NCBI RefSeq assembly: GCF_900114255.1
Contig: NZ_FOSL01000002.1
Coordinates: 186,001-250,000, forward strand
Direction of reading: 5' to 3'
Length of the DNA stretch: 64,000 nt
From: Neomesorhizobium albiziae
Lineage (GTDB): Bacteria > Pseudomonadota > Alphaproteobacteria > Rhizobiales > Rhizobiaceae
Shown here: one piece after another, positions 51,182-60,515 of the stretch
Layout: every line of letters starts with the position of its first letter
How positions within the stretch are numbered: the stretch's first letter is position 1
Position numbers and translations under genes: made by a program
Notes under the pieces: generated by a model
The model's input: the letters and a program-made list of their open reading frames with translations, nothing else
Databases searched by the model: none
What the model was told of the DNA's origin: nothing

Positions 51182-51358
51182 GCCCTACGTTGCCCCCCTC
51201 TGTCCTGCCGGACATCTCCCCCAGAAGGGGGGAGATTGGCCTTCATTTTCGATTTTACCGATCTCAAACGTTGCAAAGACTGAAGCGACCAAGCGGACGG
51301 CTGATCTCCCCCCTTGTGGGGGAGATGTCCGGCAGGACAGAGGGGGGCAACGTAGGGC
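51182..51358. repeat. 41-bp perfect inverted repeat with nested hairpins
   Basis: The arms 51182-51222 and 51318-51358 are perfect reverse complements over 41 bases, separated by 95 bases. Each arm also has an internal hairpin of C/G runs (ATCTCCCCC...GGGGGAGAT). A third copy of the core (CCTGCCGGACATCTCCCCC) is at 57712 onward. It lies between the tsaB start and the glcB 3' end. Confidence 0.92.
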
Positions 51359-51397
51359 GCCATCTATCGAACAATCCGCGCGGCTCTCGCCGCGATC

Positions 51398-53572
51398 CTA
51401 TTTCGCTATCTGCGCCTTCAGTTCCAGCCGCCGCTGGTGCAGCACTGGCTCGGTATAGCCGTTGGGCTGCGCGCGGCCCTGCAGGACGAGATCGCAAGCG
51501 GCGTGGAAGGCGATCGAGTTCTCGAAATCTGGCGCCATCGGCCGATAGAGCGGGTCGCCCTCGTTCTGGCGGTCGACGATCGCCGCCATGCGCTTCATCG
51601 TTTCCATCACCTGGTCTCTGCTGCAGACGCCGTGATGCAGCCAGTTCGCCATATGCTGGGCGGAAATGCGAAGCGTGGCGCGGTCTTCCATCAGGCCGAC
51701 ATCGTTGATGTCCGGTACTTTGGAGCAGCCGACGCCCTGGTCGATCCAGCGCACGACATAACCCAGGATGCCCTGCGCGTTGTTGTCGAGCTCCTTCTGG
51801 ATCTCTTCCGGCGTCCAGTTGGGACGCACCGCGACCGGGATGGAGAGGATATCGTCGAGCTTCGCCTTCGGACGGTTCTTGAAGCCTTCCTGCACGGCGT
51901 GGACGTCGACCTTGTGGTAATGCGTGGCGTGCAGGGTGGCGGCGGTCGGCGATGGCACCCAGGCGGTGTTGGCGCCAGCCCTGGGGTGGGCGATCTTCTG
52001 TTCCAGCATCGCCGCCATCAGGTCCGGCATCGCCCACATGCCCTTGCCGATCTGGGCGTGGCCGGCGAGCCCGCATTCCAGCCCGGTGTCGACATTCCAC
52101 GCCTCGTAAGCAGAAATCCAGGCGGCCTGCTTCATGTCGCCCTTGCGGATCATCGGGCCGGCTTCCATCGAAGTATGCATCTCGTCGCCGGTGCGGTCGA
52201 GGAAACCCGTATTGATGAAGACCACCCGCTCCTTTGCAGCGCGAATGCATTCCTTGAGGTTGACCGTGGTGCGGCGCTCCTCGTCCATGATGCCCATCTT
52301 GAGGGTGTTGGGCGCCATGCCGAGCGCGGCCTCGACGCGGCCGAAGAGCTCGGCTGCGAATGCCACCTCGTCCGGCCCATGCATCTTCGGCTTGACGATA
52401 TAGACCGAACCGGCGCGGGAGTTGGCGCCGCGGCCATTGGGGCCGACATCGTGCAGCGCGATCAGGCTGGTGATCGCGGCATCCATGATGCCTTCCGGCA
52501 CCTCGTTGCCGTCGCGGTCGAGGATCGCCGGATTGGTCATCAGGTGGCCGACATTCCTGACCAGCATCAGCGAGCGGCATTTCACCACGAAGTTCGTGCC
52601 ATCCGGCGCGTTGTAGTCGAGATCCGGGTTGAGCTTGCGGACAAAGGTCTTGCCGCCCTTTGCAACCTCTTCCTCCAGATCGCCCTTCATCAGGCCAAGC
52701 CAGTTGCGGTAGACGGCAACCTTGTCTGCGGCGTCGACAGCGGCGACGGAATCCTCGCAGTCCTGGATGGTGGTCAGTGCTGCTTCCAGCCAGACATCGG
52801 AAATGTGGGCGGAATCGTTCTTGCCAATGGTCGAACTGGCATCGACCAGCACTTCGATATGCAGACCGTTGTTCACCAAAAGTATCTGGACCGGCGCCGC
52901 CGCATCCCCGAGATAACCGGCGAACTGTTCGGGGCGCGCGAGCCCCGTCTTGCGGCCGGCATCGAGCGCCACCACCAGCTTGGCGTTTTCAACCGAAAAA
53001 CCCCTGGCATCCTGCCATTTTGCGCCGTCGAGCGGCGTTGCTTCGTCGAGAAAATTCTTCGCCCAGGCGATGACTTTTTCACCGCGCTTCGGATTGTACC
53101 CGTTGCCCTTCTCCGCGCCATCCGTCTCGGGAATAGCGTCGGTGCCGTAGAGCGCGTCATAGAGCGAGCCCCAGCGCGCATTGGCGGCGTTCAAGGCATA
53201 GCGCGCGTTCATGACCGGAACGACGAGCTGCGGGCCGGCGATGGTAGCGATTTCCGGATCGACGTTCTTAGTGGTGACCGTGAAGGCCGGGCCTTCATCC
53301 TGGAGATAGCCGATGTCTTTCAGGAACGCCTTGTAGACGCCCATGTCGGACGGCGCGCCATTGGCGCGGTGCCAGGCGTCGATCTTTTCCTGCAATTCAT
53401 CGCGCTTGCCCAGCAATGCGCGGTTTTTTGGTGCAAGATCGTGGACGATCGCCGAAAACGCCTGCCAGAACGCCTGTTCGTCGACACCGGTGCCGGGCAA
53501 AACATCCTTCGATACGAAGTCGCCGAGCTGCCGCGCCACTTTCAAACCGGCAAGGTCGATGCGATCAGTCAT
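51398..53572 (-). CDS. glcB: Malate synthase G
   Basis: A 724-residue enzyme condensing glyoxylate and acetyl-CoA to malate (glyoxylate shunt). Characteristic pieces are [19 protein letters not shown] at the N-terminus, [30 protein letters not shown] and the substrate region [17 protein letters not shown]. The length equals that of the G isoform. It is a single-gene unit flanked by repeats on both sides. Confidence 0.97.
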   Translation of the reverse strand: MTDRIDLAGLKVARQLGDFVSKDVLPGTGVDEQAFWQAFSAIVHDLAPKNRALLGKRDELQEKIDAWHRANGAPSDMGVYKAFLKDIGYLQDEGPAFTVTTKNVDPEIATIAGPQLVVPVMNARYALNAANARWGSLYDALYGTDAIPETDGAEKGNGYNPKRGEKVIAWAKNFLDEATPLDGAKWQDARGFSVENAKLVVALDAGRKTGLARPEQFAGYLGDAAAPVQILLVNNGLHIEVLVDASSTIGKNDSAHISDVWLEAALTTIQDCEDSVAAVDAADKVAVYRNWLGLMKGDLEEEVAKGGKTFVRKLNPDLDYNAPDGTNFVVKCRSLMLVRNVGHLMTNPAILDRDGNEVPEGIMDAAITSLIALHDVGPNGRGANSRAGSVYIVKPKMHGPDEVAFAAELFGRVEAALGMAPNTLKMGIMDEERRTTVNLKECIRAAKERVVFINTGFLDRTGDEMHTSMEAGPMIRKGDMKQAAWISAYEAWNVDTGLECGLAGHAQIGKGMWAMPDLMAAMLEQKIAHPRAGANTAWVPSPTAATLHATHYHKVDVHAVQEGFKNRPKAKLDDILSIPVAVRPNWTPEEIQKELDNNAQGILGYVVRWIDQGVGCSKVPDINDVGLMEDRATLRISAQHMANWLHHGVCSRDQVMETMKRMAAIVDRQNEGDPLYRPMAPDFENSIAFHAACDLVLQGRAQPNGYTEPVLHQRRLELKAQIAK

Positions 53573-53599
53573 GCGTCAAGTCTCCAGGAAATCCAGACC

Positions 53600-53673
53600 A
53601 GTGGAGCGAATTTGACATTTGAACCCCGCTTGAGGGAGAACTCGATATCAAATGTCAAATTCAAAGCTCCACT
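53600..53673. repeat. Palindrome 1 (AATTTGACATTTGA type)
   Basis: Arms 53600-53622 and 53648-53673 pair over about 23 bases with a 3-base insertion in the right arm (TTTGACATTT/AAATGTCAAA at the core). The GC content is low for this genome. A second palindrome of similar plan follows 17 bases later. Confidence 0.85.
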
Positions 53674-53690
53674 AAAATCAAACATTTAGC

Positions 53691-53763
53691 TAGTGGTCCT
53701 TTGATTCCGACATTTGCTCGAACGCTAACCCCACGGAATGCAAATGTCGGAATCGGATCACTA
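53691..53763. repeat. Palindrome 2 (TCCGACATTTGC type)
   Basis: Arms 53691-53717 and 53740-53763 pair over about 24 bases with small differences (TTCCGACATTTGC/GCAAATGTCGGAA at the core). It shares the GACATTTG core and the terminal AGTGG/CCACT-like ends with palindrome 1, so the two look like diverged copies. Confidence 0.85.
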
Positions 53764-53892
53764 GGGAAGTAAATTGTCCGGGCGTTTGGCATGTCGCGCA
53801 GCGGGGGTCAATTCATCGTAAGTTTCATGGGGAAGGCCAATTCCCGCCAATACAGGTCCCCGGTGGCGACAGGGATGGATTTCCCGAGAACG

Positions 53893-55914
53893 TCAGACAG
53901 CAATCCGTGGCCGCCCGGTCGCAACCGCCACCACGTGCGCGGCCACGAAGGTGCGTTGTCCCTCGACGGTCGCAGTGTTCAAGTCGCGCGCTACTTCGAT
54001 CTCGGCCGCATCGGTGCCTGCCGCCAGCGCCCGGTTGGAGGCGATATCGCGGACGTGCTTTTCGGCATAGTCCATGGCAGCCGTTTCGCTGGTGAAATCG
54101 CGCACGGTATCGCCTACCGAGACGCGGAACAGGCCTTCCTTGGGCTGCGCGACCTCAGCTTCCGCGGTGACGCGCACCTGACCGACCACGGCGCCCAGCG
54201 CATTGGCGACATCTGTATCCTCAGGTACGACGCAGCCGTTGCCGACGAGCGGCGGCAGGCCGGCATAGTGAAGCGGCGCCGACGCGCCGAGGCCGATCAC
54301 AGGCCGGTCGAGCGCCACGGTGAGGCGGGCGATGCCGGCATGGGCATCGACGGCGCGCTGGACCAGCGCGTGGGCAACGGTCGCCGCGCCGTCGAGGCCA
54401 TCCTCGGCGAAGGCGGTTTCCAGAATGACTTCCGCCGACCAGCGGGTGAGCGCGGAGAGCACCCGTTCGGACAGCGCCTCCGGCGTCGAAGCGATGGGCT
54501 GTCCGCGGCCGTCGCGCTTGCGGGCGAAGAGCTCGGCGCCGAGGCGCGCCGTCTCGGCATTCCAGTTGGCCTGCCTGCCCAGCGTGTGGGCGGCATCCGA
54601 CGGCGTGAAACCGCAGACATGCACCAGCCCGCGCGACACCAGCCGGTTGAGCGTGGCGTTCTGCGCGGTGGAGGTGAGCAGCGTGTCGAGCGGCAGCGGC
54701 ACCGGGCCGATCAGGTCGTAGAGCTTCGCCTCGGGGCCGGTGAGGCCGGCTGCGAGGCGCTCCGGCACGCCAGTGCGGACGGCGAAACGGCCATCCATGC
54801 GGCCGGGATTGGGCGCGCGGAGCTGACGCTCCAGCTCACCGACGACCGCGTCGCGGTGGGCAACGCCGGCCAGCGCCAGCGGCACCAGGCGGCGCGGACC
54901 GAGCAGGATCCTGGGGCTGAGGCCGCCATCCTCGAGCGCGACCTCGGAATCGCCGCCGAGGCCGAAGGTGCGCATGGCGACGGCCTCGACCATAGTGCGG
55001 AAACCGCCGACGGTGGCGCCCTCCGGATCGAGACGCGGACGGCCATGATCGAGCACCGCGACGTCGGTGGTGGTGCCGCCGATGTCGGAGACAACGGCAT
55101 TGTCGAGGCCGGTCATATGGCGGGCGCCGACCAGGCTGGCGGCGGGACCCGACAGGATGGTCTCGATGGGTCTGGCGCGGGCGAATGCCGCAGAAACAAG
55201 GGCGCCGTCTCCGCGCACCACCATGAGCGGCGCTTTTATCTCCCGCGCGGCCAAAAACCCTTCCGTCGCCGCCACCAGGCGGTCGATCATCGAAATCAGG
55301 CGGGCGTTGAGCAGCGTGGTGAGGGCGCGGCGCGGACCGCCGAGCTTGGCCGAAAGCTCGTGGCTGGCGGTGACCGGCAGGCCGGTCCTTTCGCGGATCA
55401 GGTCGCGGGCGGCAATCTCGTGGCCCGGATTGCGGGTGGCGAAATAGGCGCAGACCGCGAAACCGGAGACCGAAGCGGCGAGTTCCGGCAAGGCCGCTTC
55501 CAGCGCTTCGAGGTGAAGCGGGTGGGCGTTGCCGTGGACATCGTGGCCGCCCGGCAGGAAGATAACCGGATCGGTGCCGAGGGCGGCGCGCAAGCCGTCG
55601 CGGGCGAGATCTCCTTCGGAAAAGCCGATCATCACCAGCGCCACGCGGCCGCCCTGGCCCTCGACAAGGGCGTTGGTGGCGAGCGTGGTCGACATGGAGG
55701 CAAGCTTGATCGCCGCCGGGTCGACGCCCGCCTTTTGGAGCACCGCGTCGACGGCGCCGGAAATACCGACCGCCAGATCGTGGCGGGTGGTCAAGGCCTT
55801 GGCCTTGGCGAGCACCTGTCCGCGCGGCCCGCCGGCCTGCGACCAGAGCACGGCATCCGTGTAGGTGCCGCCGGTGTCTATGCCCAGGAAGAGCGGCGAA
55901 GTCTTGGTGTTCAT
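53893..55914 (-). CDS. HyuA-like hydantoinase/oxoprolinase family protein
   Basis: A 673-residue ATP-dependent amidohydrolase-like protein. LGIDTGGTYTDAVLW at the N-terminus and VVSDIGGTTTDVAVLDHG in the second ATPase lobe are the ASKHA phosphate motifs of HyuA. Such proteins normally need a HyuB partner, which is absent on both sides. The substrate (hydantoin, N-methylhydantoin, 5-oxoproline or another lactam) cannot be told. It is separated from its neighbours by gaps of about 320 bases or more. Confidence 0.85.
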   Translation of the reverse strand: MNTKTSPLFLGIDTGGTYTDAVLWSQAGGPRGQVLAKAKALTTRHDLAVGISGAVDAVLQKAGVDPAAIKLASMSTTLATNALVEGQGGRVALVMIGFSEGDLARDGLRAALGTDPVIFLPGGHDVHGNAHPLHLEALEAALPELAASVSGFAVCAYFATRNPGHEIAARDLIRERTGLPVTASHELSAKLGGPRRALTTLLNARLISMIDRLVAATEGFLAAREIKAPLMVVRGDGALVSAAFARARPIETILSGPAASLVGARHMTGLDNAVVSDIGGTTTDVAVLDHGRPRLDPEGATVGGFRTMVEAVAMRTFGLGGDSEVALEDGGLSPRILLGPRRLVPLALAGVAHRDAVVGELERQLRAPNPGRMDGRFAVRTGVPERLAAGLTGPEAKLYDLIGPVPLPLDTLLTSTAQNATLNRLVSRGLVHVCGFTPSDAAHTLGRQANWNAETARLGAELFARKRDGRGQPIASTPEALSERVLSALTRWSAEVILETAFAEDGLDGAATVAHALVQRAVDAHAGIARLTVALDRPVIGLGASAPLHYAGLPPLVGNGCVVPEDTDVANALGAVVGQVRVTAEAEVAQPKEGLFRVSVGDTVRDFTSETAAMDYAEKHVRDIASNRALAAGTDAAEIEVARDLNTATVEGQRTFVAAHVVAVATGRPRIAV

Positions 55915-56250
55915 TCTACTGGCGTTCCGGCGGGCCTGGATTGGTTTGGGTGCCTGCCCTTAGCCCATCGACGCAAGCGGCGAAAGGCGCTGAGGCGACG
56001 TCGGCTTGCGCCAGGCTGCTTCGCGGGGATGACCCAGGGTTTTTGCCGGGTGGATAAAAAATCGTCGGGCGCGCGCGACGAACGGAAAACATCCCATCGA
56101 AACAGAGGCTTGGCGGACATTGGCCCGGCCGGCCGGCTGAAACCTGTTCACTCCCAATCAAAACGGTCGCAAATAGCCATATTCAGCCACGCTCCCGTTG
56201 ACAATCCAGCGTATTTCACGCCGACCCGTGCGAGCTGCGCTGTGCGTCTG
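55915..56250. other. Gap between the small lipoprotein and HyuA-like genes
   Basis: About 340 bases. On both strands the frames are short and their codon pattern is poor. There is no strong hairpin or clear promoter. I see nothing further that can be supported. Confidence 0.4.
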
Positions 56251-56415
56251 CTACACCTGCTCTTCCAGTTCCCGGGTGAGCGGCTTGATCGAAGGGTCGA
56301 GCGGCTCGGCCGACTGCTCGACCACGGGCACCTCGGCGCGCGGCAGCGTATGCGGCGTGGAGGCGCAGCCAACGAGGACAGCGAGGACAAGCAGAGGAAT
56401 GGCGCGGACGATCAT
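56251..56415 (-). CDS. Small lipoprotein (54 residues)
   Basis: ATG at 56415, stop TAG at 56251. The product starts MIVRAIPLLVLAVLVGCAST: a signal with a good lipobox (LVGC, Cys16), then an acidic and Pro-rich mature part ending LTRELEEQV. It lies 43 bases after the Cys-rich secreted gene on the same strand and may share its transcript. No clear ribosome site is present, which lowers confidence. The function is unknown. Confidence 0.6.
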   Translation of the reverse strand: MIVRAIPLLVLAVLVGCASTPHTLPRAEVPVVEQSAEPLDPSIKPLTRELEEQV

Positions 56416-56458
56416 GCGATGCGGTTAGGGGCGGCGTGTGGCGGGATCAGGGCGGGCA

Positions 56459-56800
56459 TCAGCGAACGAGATCTATGGTGGCGGTGGACTTGGCGACGCA
56501 GACCGCGCAGCAATCGGTGCAGTCGAGGTCGTTCTTCGGCCCGACGCCGAACGAGATGCGGTCGTCGGCGAACACCCAGGCGCCGTAGCAGATCGTCTCG
56601 CCCTCGGTACAGGCGATCGGCACCGACTTCTGCGATCTTCCCTCGAGCAGATAGACCTGATCGCCGCCCGGCCAGACATTTTTCTCGCCGTGCAGCTCGA
56701 CCGCCACGTCGCGCGCATGCGGGTTCTTCATGAAGAACGCCATGTCGGCGGCATTAGCCGGTGTGGCAAGCAGCAGAAAGACCAAAAGAGCGCGAATCAT
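56459..56800 (-). CDS. Secreted cysteine-rich protein of unknown function
   Basis: A 113-residue protein with a signal peptide ending TPANA/ADM (about residue 17). The mature part contains VELHGEKNVWPGGDQVYLLE and, near the end, four closely spaced cysteines (CTDCCAVC), plus two more in ACTEGETICYG. The cysteines suggest disulfides or metal binding in the periplasm. No family name is recognised. It probably precedes the small lipoprotein in one operon. Confidence 0.75.
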   Translation of the reverse strand: MIRALLVFLLLATPANAADMAFFMKNPHARDVAVELHGEKNVWPGGDQVYLLEGRSQKSVPIACTEGETICYGAWVFADDRISFGVGPKNDLDCTDCCAVCVAKSTATIDLVR

Positions 56801-57660
56801 CAGGGGGTGTCCCGGTGGGTGGGACGATGCTTATGGCACGGATGGGGATCAAAGGTTTCGGTGAAATAGCGAAAGGAGCCAGGCAATGCCCTCTGCAAAC
56901 CTGCCTGTGGCGGCTCTCCGCCTGCCCCGGGGAGAGGATGGACACCGCAGCAAAATTCCGCACTGCAACACCCAAATGGGTGACGACACGCCGCCGGCTT
57001 TTCCGCTCTGATGCAAACGGGTCGGGGGACCCGTTTGGAATGCAGGCATGCAGCGAGCGCATACCCAGGTGGCCGCCGGTATCGGCGTCGCACCGCTCCT
57101 GGCCTGGCATTCGGACAGCGCGGGGACGGGCTCGGTCCGCTCTAACCGGCGAACCTCACCGGCTCCGCGCGCGTCCGCCTCCGTTTCCGTCGGGGGCGGA
57201 CGTTTTTCCGGGGCACGCATGCGAGGAGGAAGCTTCTCGCATGCGGCAGCGGTTTCTCCCGCCCTTCGGCAAGCCCGCAAGGTGGAAGAAGAGGCGGAGA
57301 TGTTTGCCCCCTCTCCGCCTCGCTGGGCGAGGCGTCTCTCCACAGGCAATCGCATGTGACCGGTCGACCCTACCCCCGCAAAGAGCCAAGGCAATCGTAT
57401 ATAGGTTCTGTCTTCCCCCACTCCGGCCCTTCGGGCCACCTCTCCCCCCTCCGGAGGGAGAGGAAGGGAGCCCCGGCATGGCGGCCGGCGCTTCCTCTCC
57501 CCCGTCGATCGGGGGAGAGGTGGTTTGCAAAGCAAACCGGAGTGGGGGTCGACCACTCATATGCGATTGCCCCTGCCCCTTCCGGAGGGGATGGCGCGGA
57601 TGGTCATCGATTTGTGTTTGGGAGCTCTACGCCGCCCCTCATCCGCCCCTAACGGGGCAC

Positions 57661-57684
57661 CTTCTCCCCGTGAACGGGGAGAAG
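57661..57684. repeat. C/G-run hairpin near lepA
   Basis: CTTCTCCCC and GGGGAGAAG pair perfectly over 9 bases with a short loop (GTGAAC). It lies 75 bases downstream of lepA on its minus-strand transcript, next to another hairpin repeat. Confidence 0.6.
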
Positions 57685-57701
57685 GAGGAGGCGGGACAGC
57701 G

Positions 57702-57744
57702 CCCCCTCTGTCCTGCCGGACATCTCCCCCTCAAGGGGGGAGGT
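57702..57744 (+). repeat. Third copy of the 51182 repeat core
   Basis: CCTGCCGGACATCTCCCCC followed by TCAAGGGGGGAG repeats the arm found at 51182-51237, including its inner C-run/G-run hairpin. It directly follows lepA on the lepA transcript and could act as its 3' hairpin. Confidence 0.8.
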
Positions 57745-57758
57745 CGGCAGCTTCAACG

Positions 57759-59573
57759 TCAGCTGTCGCCCATCTTGAGGGCCTGGATGAAGGCTTCCTG
57801 CGGGATGTCGACCTTGCCGAACTGCCGCATGCGCTTCTTGCCCTCTTTCTGCTTGTCGAGCAGCTTGCGCTTGCGGGTGACGTCGCCGCCGTAGCACTTG
57901 GCGGTGACGTCCTTGCGCAGCGCCGAAATCGTCTCGCGGGCAATGACCTTGCCGCCGATCGCCGCCTGGATCGGGATCTTGAACATGTGGTGGGGGATCA
58001 GCTCCTTGAGCTTCTCGCACATGGCGCGGCCGCGCTTTTCCGCCGCCGTGCGATGGACCAGCATGGAGAGGGCGTCGACCGGCTCCTCGTTGACCAGGAT
58101 CGACATCTTCACCAGGTCGCCTTCCCGGTAGTCGGTGAGGTGGTAGTCGAACGAGGCGTAGCCCCGGCTGATCGACTTCAGCCGGTCGTAAAAATCGAAC
58201 ACCACTTCGTTGAGCGGCAGGTCGTAGACCAGCATGGCGCGCTTGCCGACATAGGAAAGGTCGGCCTGGACGCCGCGCCGGTCCTGGCAGAGCTTCAGGA
58301 TCGAGCCGACATATTCGTCGGGCGTCAGGATGGTGGCGCGGATCCACGGCTCCTCGATCGAGGTGATCTTCATCACGTCGGGCATGTCGGCCGGGTTGTG
58401 CAGTTCCTTGGCTGTGCCGTCGATGAGGTTCAGCCGGTAGACGACCGAGGGCGCGGTGGCGATCAGGTCGAGGTCGAACTCGCGCTCCAGCCGCTCCTGG
58501 ATGATTTCGAGGTGCAACAGGCCGAGGAAGCCGCAGCGGAAGCCGAAGCCGAGGGCGGCCGAGCTCTCCATTTCGTAGGAGAAGCTCGCATCGTTGAGGC
58601 GCAGCTTGCCGACCGCGGCGCGCAGGTCCTCGAAGTCGGCGGCGTCGACCGGGAACAGGCCGCAGAACACGACTGGTTGAGCAGGTTTGAAGCCCGGCAG
58701 CGCCTTCTCGGTGGGGCGGCGATCCTCGGTGATGGTGTCGCCGACGCGGGTGTCGGCGACTTCCTTGATGGAGCCGGTGAAGAAGCCGAACTCGCCGGGG
58801 CCGATCTCGTCGGCCTGAATCATCTTGGGCGTGAAGAAGCCGGTGCGCTCGACCAGATATTTGGCGCCGGCCTCCATCATGCGGATGGTCTGGCCCTTCT
58901 TCAGGACGCCGTCGATGACGCGCACCAAAACGATGACGCCGAGATAAGCGTCGTACCAGCTGTCGACCAGCATGGCCTTCAGCGGCTTGGCGGCGTCGCC
59001 CTCGCGCGGCGGCGGCAACTGGTGGACGATCGCCTCCAGCACGTCCTCGATGCCGATGCCGGACTTGGCCGAGATGAGCACGGCCTGGCTGGCGTCAATG
59101 CCGATCACTTCCTCGACCTGCTCGCGGATGCGCTCGGGCTCGGCGGCGGGCAGGTCGATCTTGTTCAGGACCACGACGATCTCGTGGTTGTTGTCGATCG
59201 CCTGGTAGACGTTGGCCAGGGTCTGCGCCTCGACGCCTTGGCTGGCGTCGACGACAAGCAGCGAGCCTTCGCAGGCCGACAGCGAGCGCGACACTTCATA
59301 GGCGAAGTCGACATGGCCCGGCGTGTCGATCAGGTTGAGGATGTAATCCTGGCCGTTGTTGGCGCGGTAGTTGAGGCGCACGGTCTGCGCCTTGATGGTG
59401 ATGCCGCGCTCGCGCTCGATATCCATATTGTCGAGCACCTGCTCCTTGCCGGCCATCTCGCGCGCATCGAGCCCGCCGGTCAGCTGGATGAGGCGGTCGG
59501 CGAGCGTCGACTTGCCATGGTCGATATGGGCAACGATGGAGAAGTTGCGGATGTGGTCGAGCGGAAAGGTCAT
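57759..59573 (-). CDS. lepA: Elongation factor 4 (LepA)
   Basis: A 604-residue translational GTPase associated with back-translocation and 30S biogenesis. [14 protein letters not shown] (P-loop), IDTPGHVDF and [10 protein letters not shown] are present, and the LepA-specific C-terminal domain ends [20 protein letters not shown]. It is a single-gene unit, divergent from msrA. Confidence 0.97.
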   Translation of the reverse strand: MTFPLDHIRNFSIVAHIDHGKSTLADRLIQLTGGLDAREMAGKEQVLDNMDIERERGITIKAQTVRLNYRANNGQDYILNLIDTPGHVDFAYEVSRSLSACEGSLLVVDASQGVEAQTLANVYQAIDNNHEIVVVLNKIDLPAAEPERIREQVEEVIGIDASQAVLISAKSGIGIEDVLEAIVHQLPPPREGDAAKPLKAMLVDSWYDAYLGVIVLVRVIDGVLKKGQTIRMMEAGAKYLVERTGFFTPKMIQADEIGPGEFGFFTGSIKEVADTRVGDTITEDRRPTEKALPGFKPAQPVVFCGLFPVDAADFEDLRAAVGKLRLNDASFSYEMESSAALGFGFRCGFLGLLHLEIIQERLEREFDLDLIATAPSVVYRLNLIDGTAKELHNPADMPDVMKITSIEEPWIRATILTPDEYVGSILKLCQDRRGVQADLSYVGKRAMLVYDLPLNEVVFDFYDRLKSISRGYASFDYHLTDYREGDLVKMSILVNEEPVDALSMLVHRTAAEKRGRAMCEKLKELIPHHMFKIPIQAAIGGKVIARETISALRKDVTAKCYGGDVTRKRKLLDKQKEGKKRMRQFGKVDIPQEAFIQALKMGDS

Positions 59574-59693
59574 GGGCGCGGCCTTTAGCAGGGGGACCGG
59601 GCCGCGGCAAGCTCACGGTGCCCGCACACCAAAGTTACCCGCCAGATGCGCTACTTCTGGCATAATTCCGGTCCAAAACCAGGAGAACCGAAG

Positions 59694-60431
59694 ATGGACG
59701 GACGCGGCAACGGCATCAGGCGGCTTGCAGGCAGGATCGGTGCGGCGGCAGCCGGCGGGTTGCTGCTGGCGGCGGCAGCGCTGGCATTATGGCAGGCGCC
59801 GGCGGTGGCCGAGGAGGAAGCGGTGAAGATCCCGCCGCCCACGCTCGACGAAAAGGCGACCGGAGCGATGCAAAAGGCGGTGTTCGCCGGCGGCTGCTTC
59901 TGGGGCGTGCAAGGCGTGTTCCAGCATGTGAAGGGCGTGAAAAACGCCGTCTCGGGTTATGCCGGCGGACCCAAGGAGACGGCGCTCTACGAAGCGGTCG
60001 GAACCGGCGTCACCGGACATGCCGAGACGGTGGAGATCACCTACGATCCGCGCGAGGTGAGCTATGGCAAGCTGCTGCAGGTGTTCTTCTCCGTCGCCCA
60101 CAACCCGACGCAGCTGAATTTCCAGGGGCCGGACCACGGCACCCAATACCGTTCGGCGATATTCGCGACGAATGCCGAGCAGAACAGGATTGCGCAGAGC
60201 TACATCGGGCAGCTCGACGCGGCCAGGCTCTATCCCGGCAAGATCGTCACCACGCTGGAGGGCGAAAAGCCGTTCTACCCCGCGGAGGACTACCACCAGG
60301 ACTTCCTGACGCTGAACCCGACCTATCCCTATATCGTCTATAACGACCTGCCGAAAATCGCCAACCTGAAGCGGCTGTTTCCGGAGCTTTACCGCGACAA
60401 GCCGGTGCTGGTGATGGCGGGCAGAACGTGA
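59694..60431 (+). CDS. msrA: Peptide methionine sulfoxide reductase MsrA (exported)
   Basis: A 245-residue enzyme reducing methionine-S-sulfoxide. The catalytic Cys is in AVFAGGCFWGVQGVF. Further MsrA motifs are GVTGHAETVEITYDP and GPDHGTQYRS. An N-terminal hydrophobic segment (about 18-40, ending PAVA/EEE) implies export or membrane anchoring, so it probably repairs envelope proteins. The ATG at 59694 has AGGAGAACCGAAG upstream, deciding the start against an upstream ATG. It lacks an MsrB domain. Confidence 0.94.
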   Translation: MDGRGNGIRRLAGRIGAAAAGGLLLAAAALALWQAPAVAEEEAVKIPPPTLDEKATGAMQKAVFAGGCFWGVQGVFQHVKGVKNAVSGYAGGPKETALYEAVGTGVTGHAETVEITYDPREVSYGKLLQVFFSVAHNPTQLNFQGPDHGTQYRSAIFATNAEQNRIAQSYIGQLDAARLYPGKIVTTLEGEKPFYPAEDYHQDFLTLNPTYPYIVYNDLPKIANLKRLFPELYRDKPVLVMAGRT

Positions 60432-60515
60432 TTTTCCCAGAGACGTGCCTCAACCAATAACACGTTGATACTCCCTTCGTTTTTTGGTCTTGTGGCAAGA
60501 CGAGGGGGAAGGTGC

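Larger units (their letters stand above)
53573..53892. other. glcB upstream region holding two palindromes
   Basis: About 320 bases between the start of glcB and the 3' end of the HyuA-like gene. No gene is visible. It contains the two palindromes listed at 53600 and 53691. The glcB promoter must lie here, but I could not identify it with confidence. Confidence 0.5.
56801..57758. other. Repeat-rich non-coding region of nearly 1 kb
   Basis: No supported gene. The region carries many C/T- and G/A-rich hairpins: GGGTC/GACCC near 57025, CCTCTCCC/GGGAGAGG near 57440-57525, CTTCTCCCC/GGGGAGAAG at 57661-57684, and a copy of the 51182 repeat core at 57702-57744. Such clusters are common intergenic debris in rhizobial genomes. 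Open frames across it are low-complexity and were rejected. Confidence 0.7.

Noticed and set aside
51437-53689. 750-codon open frame on the plus strand
   Set aside because: Shadow of glcB. No recognisable motif and Ala/Arg/His-rich composition.
53791-56733. 980-codon open frame on the plus strand
   Set aside because: It is the reverse shadow of the HyuA-like gene, whose motifs are clear on the minus strand. The plus-strand product is low-complexity and has no family features.
56801-57758. Insertion sequence or tRNA in the large gap
   Set aside because: No transposase fragment, terminal repeats with target duplication, or cloverleaf was seen; only short hairpins.
57525-59588. 687-codon open frame on the plus strand
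   Set aside because: Shadow of lepA on the other strand. Long antisense frames are common in GC-rich DNA with strong third-position bias.
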